Source: G020353235 sp964569555 (GTDB lineage Bacteria; Chloroflexota; Dehalococcoidia; Dehalococcoidales; JAUYDJ01). Taken from it: a stretch of DNA of 19,739 nt. This document shows, piece after piece, positions 6,804 to 12,610 of this stretch. Numbering within the stretch: position 1 is the stretch's first letter; every line of letters begins with the position of its first letter. A program made the translations under genes and the position numbers. The stretch lies in NCBI GenBank assembly GCA_964569555.1, contig CAZMTT010000022.1:1-19739 (forward strand), given 5' to 3'. The notes under the pieces are model-generated. The model saw only the letters and a list, made by a program, of their open reading frames with translations. It was not told the origin of the DNA and ran no database searches.

Positions 6804-6920
6804 TCAAGCTAACATCAGAATGAATATCCAAGTAACCGCCGCCATCGCCACCATTACGCCGATAATGACAACCGCTGAAGCTATAACCACGATAAAAGTG
6901 GGAAGTTCCATATTATCCAT
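6804..6920 (-). CDS. 38-residue hydrophobic protein between atpE and atpF, function unknown
   Basis: I do not recognise this protein. The minus strand holds an ATG (6920-6918) followed by 38 codons and TGA (6806-6804). A good Shine-Dalgarno, GGGAGAG (6934-6928), ends seven bases before the ATG. The product begins MDNMELPTF; only residues 2 and 5 are charged, and residues 8-38 are almost purely hydrophobic, with one Ser, two Thr and Trp31, so it should be a single-pass membrane peptide with a very short N-terminus. It lacks the Gly-rich helix, the polar RNP-type loop and the membrane Glu of a c-subunit, and the coiled coil of a b-subunit, so it is not an obvious remnant of either neighbour. 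It sits 37 bases after atpE and 72 before atpF. It may be an Fo-associated peptide; chance is the alternative. Confidence 0.65.
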   Translation of the reverse strand: MDNMELPTFIVVIASAVVIIGVMVAMAAVTWIFILMLA

Positions 6921-6957
6921 TGTCTATCTCTCCCATCTTTGAAATCAACCTGTAATA

Positions 6958-7188
6958 CTAGGCTATCATGGCAAGTATAATGGCTACAACCAAGGCATAG
7001 ATGGCAACCGCCTCGGCGAAGGCGATAGCCAATATCATATTGGTCATTATCGCCCCCCGCGCCTCAGGGTTACGCCCTAACGCCTGCATAGCGCCATAGC
7101 CCAGAATACCAATGCCGATTCCTGGCCCCAGAGCACCTAAACCCATCGCCAGCCCCGCCGCTAACATCTTCATTACTTCTGCGTCCAT
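6958..7188 (-). CDS. atpE: ATP synthase Fo c subunit (proteolipid)
   Basis: The c-subunit forms the ion-driven rotor ring. The 76-residue hairpin has helix 1 with the Gly motif (GLGALGPGIGIG, 16-27), the polar loop with RNPEA (39-43), and helix 2 with the ion-binding carboxylate Glu59 in AIAFAEAVAIYALV. Sodium-binding c-rings such as that of Ilyobacter have Gln in helix 1 (PGxGQG) and Ser-Thr after the Glu; here these positions are Ile26, Ala60 and Val61, which points to proton coupling. It starts with ATG, with GGGGG six bases upstream, unlike most neighbouring subunit genes, which use GTG or TTG. It follows atpB by 41 bases. Confidence 0.97.
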   Translation of the reverse strand: MDAEVMKMLAAGLAMGLGALGPGIGIGILGYGAMQALGRNPEARGAIMTNMILAIAFAEAVAIYALVVAIILAMIA

Positions 7189-7200
7189 TATCTACCCCCT

Positions 7201-7218
7201 TTAAGATTAAGATTAAGA
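7201..7218. repeat. Three tandem TTAAGA hexamers between atpB and atpE
   Basis: TTAAGA is repeated three times without interruption in the 41-base atpB-atpE gap, directly upstream of the atpE ribosome binding site. It makes the leader unstructured and AU-rich, which may help loading of ribosomes on the c-subunit cistron. It may equally be a neutral microsatellite. Confidence 0.6.
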
Positions 7219-7229
7219 TAGTGTATATA

Positions 7230-8198
7230 TTAATGCATTTCGGCTTCATGAGCTTCATGAGGAGTAATCGCCACGGTGAGAAACACCAGAGTCAGCCCGC
7301 CAAAGATAAGGGCCTGCACAAAGCCGACCAGTAGCTCAAGCCCGTAGAAGGGCAAGGCAAATATCCACGGGACAAGAAACATAGCTATCAGCAGCAGGAT
7401 TTCCCCCGCCGTCATATTACCAAAGAGACGGAAGGTGAAGCTAACGATACGGATAAACTCGCTCAGCGCCTCCAGCATGCCCACAAAGATATCAATGGCT
7501 CCGGTGAACAACTTGCCCAGTCCGGCTTTAGGCTCGCCCTTAAACAGCTCCCGCATACCCTGCCCGAATTGTCCTACATTAAAGAATTTCCCCAGATAAC
7601 GGAAACCCAGTGTCCTCAATCCGAAATACTCCACAAAGACAAAGGACATTAAAGCCAGAGCCAGGGGCATATTAATATCGGTATTGGCGCCTCTCAGCAA
7701 GTGTACATAATGTCCCTCCGGGTTAATAATTTCAATTGAGCCGAACCCGGGAATCAGACTCAGCCAGGCATTAAAGGCAACAAAGAGAAAGATGGTCGCC
7801 ACCACCGGGAAGAAGCGGCGCCCGTTCTCCTCACCCGCCACTCCCCTACAGAAGTCATAAAGCCCGCCCAGCATAAACTCAAAGGCACTCTGCAGCCGGC
7901 CCGGTATAATCTTCATCCGCCGGCTAACGGCATAGCAAAACCCGACCAGAAAAATAATGGTAAACCAAGAGGCGATAACACTATTGGTAATCGGAAAGCC
8001 AAACAGGATGAAAGCTGTCTCGGGGGGGAGTTGAGGGGAAGGGCGGGTAACACTCAGCCAGGCGGGCAGCCCCAGGTCACCGAGCATACTTTTGCCCAAG
8101 GGACCACTGGCAAAGCCGATAGCAAAGAGGGCAAGGAAGCCAATAGAAACTACCGCCAAAACGGGGATTTTCCCCACCAGCCGGCCGTTTTTAGGCAC
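7230..8198 (-). CDS. atpB: ATP synthase Fo a subunit
   Basis: Subunit a provides the two half-channels for ions beside the c-ring. The 322-residue protein has an N-terminal membrane segment (about 10-30), then five or so further hydrophobic segments. The essential arginine is Arg257 in FTFRLFGNMTAGE, matching the LRLFGNM motif of E. coli (Arg210). Other family segments include FVAFNAWLSLIPGF and the C-terminal ALIFGGLTLVFL. The end is short and His/Glu-rich (TPHEAHEAEMH). It starts with GTG (8198-8196), whose first base is the last base of the atpZ stop codon, so translation is probably coupled. Confidence 0.96.
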   Translation of the reverse strand: MPKNGRLVGKIPVLAVVSIGFLALFAIGFASGPLGKSMLGDLGLPAWLSVTRPSPQLPPETAFILFGFPITNSVIASWFTIIFLVGFCYAVSRRMKIIPGRLQSAFEFMLGGLYDFCRGVAGEENGRRFFPVVATIFLFVAFNAWLSLIPGFGSIEIINPEGHYVHLLRGANTDINMPLALALMSFVFVEYFGLRTLGFRYLGKFFNVGQFGQGMRELFKGEPKAGLGKLFTGAIDIFVGMLEALSEFIRIVSFTFRLFGNMTAGEILLLIAMFLVPWIFALPFYGLELLVGFVQALIFGGLTLVFLTVAITPHEAHEAEMH

Positions 8199-8422
8199 TA
8201 GCTATTCTCCTTGTTCTGGTCACTATTAACTAGAGGCAGCAGCATGTGATACACGCCGTAAAAGGCGACCACTAACCCCAAAAATAAACCAGCGATTACC
8301 AGAATCGGCTCAGTATTCAGCTTTCCATCCAGCCAGTGACCGACAAATATCCCGAGCAAAATTGAACTGCCAATAAAAAAGCCCACACCGGCCAGCCTGA
8401 GCGCCACAGCCCACGTATCCAT
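8198..8422 (-). CDS. atpZ: AtpZ/AtpI-type ATP synthase accessory membrane protein
   Basis: A 74-residue protein with two hydrophobic segments (about 6-28 and 39-62) joined by a short loop containing VGHWLDGKLNTEP. This Gly-x-x-hydrophobic-Asp loop and the position just before atpB are typical of the AtpZ family (putative F0F1-ATPase subunit), which assists c-ring or Fo assembly or Mg2+ supply in some bacteria. It is the first gene of the atp operon. ATG 8422-8420 is preceded by AAGGGG with five bases of spacing. The stop TAG shares one base with the atpB GTG. Naming between AtpZ and the longer AtpI rests on size and topology. Confidence 0.8.
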   Translation of the reverse strand: MDTWAVALRLAGVGFFIGSSILLGIFVGHWLDGKLNTEPILVIAGLFLGLVVAFYGVYHMLLPLVNSDQNKENS

Positions 8423-8442
8423 GCCCGCCCCTTCAGTTACTA

Positions 8443-8473
8443 AAAACCCTAGAATTATTCACTCTAGGGTTTT
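8443..8473 (-). terminator. 11-bp hairpin with U-run between the DUF151 gene and the atp operon
   Basis: AAAACCCTAGA (8443-8453) and TCTAGGGTTTT (8463-8473) pair perfectly around a nine-base loop. Read in the minus direction, the stem ends in a run of five T (8446-8442), so it can terminate the transcript of the gene at 8557-9144. It is near-symmetric and would also look like a terminator from the plus side. Because only about 20 bases separate it from the atpZ start and I find no good promoter there, it may instead act as an attenuator in an atp leader. Confidence 0.7.
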
Positions 8474-8556
8474 ATTTTAACTCATAAGTAGGACTAATGA
8501 GTAACCTTACCATACCGATATCGCTTCAGAGCACCCGCACTCCTGAGCCAAAAGCG

Positions 8557-9144
8557 CTAAGATTTACGCTTGTCAAAGTCCTCTAGATCAAGGGTGTTAA
8601 TAAACTCATAGAAAGCCGACATCCTTTTCATCTCTTCTTCGCTAACCGCTTTGCCTTTGCCTTTGCCTTCAGACATTTCCGCTTCATCCATAATCGGCTT
8701 GCCTGTTTCTTTATCCAGCAGGATGCCAGCCCTATCTAAAACTGACTCATCAGCATAGATGGGCGCTTCCACCCTTACCGCCAGCGCCAGTGCATCACTG
8801 GGGCGGGAGTCAATCTCAGTTTGCTCTCCCTCGGTATTTAAAATAATCTTGGCGTAGAAAGTATCATTCTTAAGGTCATTAACAATGATAGAATCAATGC
8901 CGGCCTTCAGGGTACCGATGACTGAGGTGAGCAAATCATGGGTCAGGGGGCGCGGCACATTAACGCCCTGAAGCTTGACCGCAATGGCGTCTGCCTCAGC
9001 CGGACCAATCCAGATGGGTAGATAGCGCTTGGGCGTGTTCTCATCTTCCCCCTCCTCCACCTTCTCCTTCAGGAGGACTACCCGCTGGTAATTCATCAGG
9101 CTGACTCGGATACTATCAATCGTCATCTCTTTCATATCGCTCAT
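8557..9144 (-). CDS. Bifunctional nuclease-domain (DUF151) protein
   Basis: The 195-residue product has a BFN/DUF151 domain over residues 1-145: VSLMNYQRVVLLKE near the start, LPIWIGPAEADAIAVKLQG (about 42-60), RPLTHDLL and the hallmark IDSRPSDALALAVR (about 111-124). Plant and Thermotoga members have been studied as nucleases or as conserved folds; the cellular role in bacteria is not settled. A Lys/Glu/Gly-rich linker (about 155-175) precedes a C-terminal helix (MSAFYEFINTLDLEDFDK). The ATG at 9144 has GGGGGG eight bases upstream, and ATG for Met4 is a possible alternative. It has its own promoter (9170-9198) and is followed by the hairpin at 8443-8473, so it seems to be a single-gene unit. 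Confidence 0.88.
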   Translation of the reverse strand: MSDMKEMTIDSIRVSLMNYQRVVLLKEKVEEGEDENTPKRYLPIWIGPAEADAIAVKLQGVNVPRPLTHDLLTSVIGTLKAGIDSIIVNDLKNDTFYAKIILNTEGEQTEIDSRPSDALALAVRVEAPIYADESVLDRAGILLDKETGKPIMDEAEMSEGKGKGKAVSEEEMKRMSAFYEFINTLDLEDFDKRKS

Positions 9145-9169
9145 ATTGCCAACCCCCCACTCGTAGCCA

Positions 9170-9198
9170 ATTTTACTCTAAACTACAGTTACTGTCAA
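9170..9198 (-). promoter_or_regulatory. Sigma-70-type promoter for the DUF151 gene
   Basis: On the minus strand a perfect TTGACA (9198-9193), a 17-base spacer and TAAAAT (9175-9170), a five-of-six -10 box. The predicted start is near 9163, leaving a 19-base leader that contains the GGGGGG ribosome binding site. It diverges from the ppsA promoter at 9223-9252. Confidence 0.8.
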
Positions 9199-9222
9199 CC
9201 AGATAATTTAGTGATTGACTAC

Positions 9223-9252
9223 TTGTCAGCAGACCCGTATGGTATGTATAAT
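9223..9252 (+). promoter_or_regulatory. Promoter for the ppsA-dgt-dnaG-rpoD operon
   Basis: TTGTCA (9223-9228), an 18-base spacer and a perfect TATAAT (9247-9252). The predicted transcript starts near 9259, about 38 bases before the TTG start of ppsA at 9297. With no further gap or terminator before 15970, this promoter can supply all four genes including the primary sigma factor; internal promoters cannot be excluded. Confidence 0.75.
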
Positions 9253-9296
9253 ACAGGTATAAATTTTTGACCTCGTTTGGGAAAGGAGGCCCCATT

Positions 9297-11555
9297 TTGA
9301 ACAAGGGTCAAAAGGCTATCGTCTGGTTCAACGAGGTTACCAAAGACGATGTGCCTACTGTTGGCGGGAAAGGCGCCAATTTAGGCGAGATGTCCAGGGC
9401 AAATATTCCGGTACCCCCTGGCTTCATAGTCACCGCTAACGCCTACGCCGATTTCCTCAACCGGACCAAAATTGTCACTAAAATCAGGCAACTCTTAAAG
9501 CCGCTAGATTCCAATGACAGCAAAAAGCTCCAGCAGACGGCCGGTAAGATTAAACAGGTAATTCTGGACGCGCCGATGCCAGCGGAGCTAGCCAGCGAGA
9601 TTAAAGAAGCCTATCGCAAAATGGGCAAGGGACTGGTTGCCGTCCGTTCTTCAGCCACCGCTGAAGACCTGCCCGAAGCCTCTTTCGCCGGTCAGCAAAG
9701 CACCTTCCTCAATATTGAAGGTGAGCAAGAGGTAGTAGCTGCGGTCCAGGGTTGCTGGGCATCCCTCTTTGAACCACGGACCATTTTCTATCGGGAGCAG
9801 CACGGCTTTGACCACTTTAAAGTACATATCGCCGTGCCCGTGCAGAAGATGGTGCAGTCGGAAGCCTCCGGGGTTATGTTCACTCTGGAACCGGTAACCA
9901 GCGACCAGACCAAGATTATTATTGAAGCCGTCTTCGGGCTTGGTGAAACTATTGTTGGTGGTGAGGTAACCCCTGACCTGTATATTATCGACAAAAAGGG
10001 GCTAAAAATTAGCAACAAGCAAGTCGGCACCCAGGAGTGGAAGCTAATCAAGAATCCAAAGCGGGACGGGGATAAGGCCAATATTCAGGCATCGATCCCT
10101 GCCTCAAGTCGAAGCAAACAAAAGATAACCGATAAGGACATACTACAACTGGCCAAGCTGGGGAAGCAGCTGGAAGAGCACTATAAATTCCCCCAGGATA
10201 TTGAGTGGGCCAAAGAGAATAATGAGCTCTTCATTGTGCAGACTCGCCCAGTAACCACTATCAAAGAAGTGGCTGAGGTTGCCCCTGAAATTAAAGCCCC
10301 TACCCTCCTCACCGGGGTATCCGCCAGCCCGGGCATGGCTTCGGGACCAGTCAAGATAGTGCCTGAAGCCTCCCAAATAGACAAGGTAGGCCGCGGCGAT
10401 ATTCTGGTAGCCGAGATGACCACCCCCGATTTTGTACCCGCCATGAAACGAGCGGTGGCTATTGTCACCGACCGGGGTGGTAGAACCTCACACGCCGCTA
10501 TTGTCAGCCGGGAACTGGGTATTCCCTGCATCGTCGGTAGCGGGGAGGCAACCCATAAGTTGAAAGACAGGCAGATAATCACCGTGGACGGCTCACGGGG
10601 CAAGGTCTACGACGGTAAGGTGGCCAAAGAAGCCACCGCTACCGTGGCCAATATTCTGAGAGAACAGATTAAGACCAAGACCAGGGTCTATGTCAATCTG
10701 GCTCAACCCGAGCTGGCCGAGACCGTAGCCGCGCGTAATGTTGACGGAGTGGGGCTGGCCCGAGCCGAGTTCATCATCGCCCAGATTGGCCAACACCCCG
10801 CCTACATGATAAGCCAGAACCGGGGCAGTGAGTTCACCGACAAACTGGCTGAGGGTATCACCGCCTTTGCCAAGGCTTTTAACCCGCGCCCGGTGGTCTA
10901 CCGTACCACCGACTTCAAGACCAATGAATACCGGACACTCACCGGTGGCAAAAAGTTTGAGCCCCAAGAGGAGAACCCGATGCTCGGTTATCGCGGCTGC
11001 TCCCGCTACATCAGAGAGGTTGAGGTATTCAAGCTGGAGCTGGACGCTATCAAGAAGGTGAGGCAGAAATACAAGAACCTCTTTGTGATGCTGCCCTTCG
11101 TTAGAACCGTTGATGAGCTGGCCCGATGTAAAGAGATTATGGAAGCGGAGGGGCTCAAGCGCTCCGCTGAATTCAAGCTGTGGATGATGGCTGAGGTGCC
11201 GTCAAACATCATTATTATGGAGCAATTCCTTGAGGTCGGTATTGACGGCATATCAATCGGCTCCAACGACCTGACCCAGCTCACCCTCGGCATTGACCGG
11301 GATAGCCCCAAACTAGCTGAAGAATTTGATGAGCGCAATGATGCCGTGCTCAAGTCGCTGGAAAGGGCAATCAAGGTCACCAAGAGCATGGGAGTAACCT
11401 CCTCTATCTGCGGAGAGGCACCTTCGGTATACCCCGAACTTACCGAAAAACTGGTGGAGTGGGGTATAACCTCAGTGTCAATCAGCCCGGATATGATTGG
11501 TAAGACCAGAGAGATAATTGCCAAGGCAGAAGAGAGGTTGAGCATTAAGCCTTAA
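9297..11555 (+). CDS. ppsA: Phosphoenolpyruvate synthase
   Basis: PEP synthase converts pyruvate, ATP and water to PEP, AMP and phosphate, the entry to gluconeogenesis from pyruvate. Domains in order: the N-terminal ATP-grasp nucleotide-binding domain (VWFNEVTKDDVPTVGGKGAN near the start; VRSSATAEDLPEASFAGQQ), the swivelling phosphohistidine domain with His399 in DRGGRTSHAAIVS, and the C-terminal PEP/pyruvate barrel with SIGSNDLTQLTLGIDRD and the catalytic Cys705 in SICGEAPS. At 752 residues it fits PPS rather than the longer pyruvate phosphate dikinase. I chose TTG 9297 because AAAGGAGG (9282-9289) ends seven bases before it and the product then begins with the family N-terminus; an in-frame TTG at 9267 would add ten residues with no ribosome binding site. 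The stop overlaps the dgt start by one base. Confidence 0.93.
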   Translation: MNKGQKAIVWFNEVTKDDVPTVGGKGANLGEMSRANIPVPPGFIVTANAYADFLNRTKIVTKIRQLLKPLDSNDSKKLQQTAGKIKQVILDAPMPAELASEIKEAYRKMGKGLVAVRSSATAEDLPEASFAGQQSTFLNIEGEQEVVAAVQGCWASLFEPRTIFYREQHGFDHFKVHIAVPVQKMVQSEASGVMFTLEPVTSDQTKIIIEAVFGLGETIVGGEVTPDLYIIDKKGLKISNKQVGTQEWKLIKNPKRDGDKANIQASIPASSRSKQKITDKDILQLAKLGKQLEEHYKFPQDIEWAKENNELFIVQTRPVTTIKEVAEVAPEIKAPTLLTGVSASPGMASGPVKIVPEASQIDKVGRGDILVAEMTTPDFVPAMKRAVAIVTDRGGRTSHAAIVSRELGIPCIVGSGEATHKLKDRQIITVDGSRGKVYDGKVAKEATATVANILREQIKTKTRVYVNLAQPELAETVAARNVDGVGLARAEFIIAQIGQHPAYMISQNRGSEFTDKLAEGITAFAKAFNPRPVVYRTTDFKTNEYRTLTGGKKFEPQEENPMLGYRGCSRYIREVEVFKLELDAIKKVRQKYKNLFVMLPFVRTVDELARCKEIMEAEGLKRSAEFKLWMMAEVPSNIIIMEQFLEVGIDGISIGSNDLTQLTLGIDRDSPKLAEEFDERNDAVLKSLERAIKVTKSMGVTSSICGEAPSVYPELTEKLVEWGITSVSISPDMIGKTREIIAKAEERLSIKP

Positions 11556-12610
11556 TGATTGGCCGGCTTAATATCCGCCAGATGATTGAGGAGAGGGAGG
11601 AAGGCCTCTCCCCCTATGCCACCAAAAGCAGACTGTCGCGGGGCAGGTCAAAATACGAGGCGCCCTGCCCGGTACGCACTGAATTTCAGCGCGACCGGGA
11701 CCGCATTATCCACAGCAAGGCTTTCCGCCGCCTAAAGCATAAGACACAGGTCTTCATTGCCCCACTGGGTGACCACTACGTCACCCGGCTCACCCATACC
11801 CTGGAGGTGTCTCAAATTGCCCGCACCATTGCCCGCGCCCTCAACCTGAATGAAGACCTTACCGAGGCAATTGCTCTGGGTCATGACCTGGGGCATACCC
11901 CCTTCGGCCATGTCGGCGAGGAAGTGCTCAATGAGCTCTATCCCGGCGGATTCAGGCACAACGAGCAGAGCCGGCGCGTGGTTGATATATTGGAAAAAGA
12001 CGGCCAGGGTCTCAACCTGACATGGGAGGTGAGGGACGGCATTGCCCACCACTCCAAGACCAGAGAAGACATCCTGAGCAAAGACTCAACCCTGCCCGAC
12101 ACCCTGGAGGGGCAGGTGTGCCGGCTTGCCGATGTCATCGCCTATATCAACCATGATATCGGCGACGCGATAAGAGCGGGCGTAATCAGCGATAGCGAGC
12201 TGCCCGTTGAGCCGATTCAGTTACTGGGGCACACCCACTCCCAGCGCATCAATACCATGGTCAGCGATGTTATCGAGTTTTCCTGGTCAGCCAGTGGTAA
12301 TATCCCCAGCGAGACGCCCAAAATAGGCATGAGTGGGCCAGTCCTGAAGATGACCAACAAGCTGCGCGATTTTCTCTTTGAACGGGTGTATAATGTGCGC
12401 TCCGCCCAGCAGGAATCAGAAAGAGCCAGAGAGGTGTTACGCCGGCTATACCACTACTTCAACCAGCATGAAGACAAACTGCCCCCGGAATACCAGCTGG
12501 GCGACGCTGACACCCAGCGGCGGGTGGTGGACTACATCGCCGGTATGACCGACCAGTATGCGCTGAGGATGGCGGAGGAGCTATCTTTAACCAAGAGCAG
12601 GGCAAAATGA
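11555..12610 (+). CDS. dgt: dGTPase-like HD-domain triphosphohydrolase
   Basis: Members of this family hydrolyse dNTPs (dGTP in E. coli) to nucleosides and triphosphate, controlling dNTP pools. The 351-residue protein carries the conserved start (SPYATKS; FQRDRDRIIHSKAFRRLKHK, 44-63) and the metal site: His81 in RLTHTLEVSQIA, His110-Asp111 in GHDLGHTPFGH, and a later Asp in LADVIAYINHDI. It is shorter than E. coli Dgt and fits the type 2 dGTPase-like subfamily, whose substrate preference varies. ATG 11555 overlaps the ppsA stop by one base, and the stop overlaps the dnaG start (ATGA). ATG 11582 is an alternative start. Its place before dnaG links nucleotide control with replication. Confidence 0.9.
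   Translation: MIGRLNIRQMIEEREEGLSPYATKSRLSRGRSKYEAPCPVRTEFQRDRDRIIHSKAFRRLKHKTQVFIAPLGDHYVTRLTHTLEVSQIARTIARALNLNEDLTEAIALGHDLGHTPFGHVGEEVLNELYPGGFRHNEQSRRVVDILEKDGQGLNLTWEVRDGIAHHSKTREDILSKDSTLPDTLEGQVCRLADVIAYINHDIGDAIRAGVISDSELPVEPIQLLGHTHSQRINTMVSDVIEFSWSASGNIPSETPKIGMSGPVLKMTNKLRDFLFERVYNVRSAQQESERAREVLRRLYHYFNQHEDKLPPEYQLGDADTQRRVVDYIAGMTDQYALRMAEELSLTKSRAK

Noticed and set aside
6804..6920. 38-codon ORF as a decayed second c-subunit or AtpI piece
   Set aside because: No Gly-rich helix, polar loop or membrane carboxylate is present, and the ribosome site and frame are intact.
9267..9296. Upstream TTG (9267) as the start of ppsA
   Set aside because: It lies about eight bases after the predicted transcription start with no ribosome site, while TTG 9297 has AAAGGAGG at ideal spacing.
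11006..11545. 179-codon minus-strand frame opposite ppsA
   Set aside because: Ser/Leu-rich antisense shadow of the PEP synthase C-terminal barrel.
9297..11555. Pyruvate phosphate dikinase instead of PEP synthase
   Set aside because: The protein is too short, and its N-terminal and Cys-region motifs fit PEP synthase.
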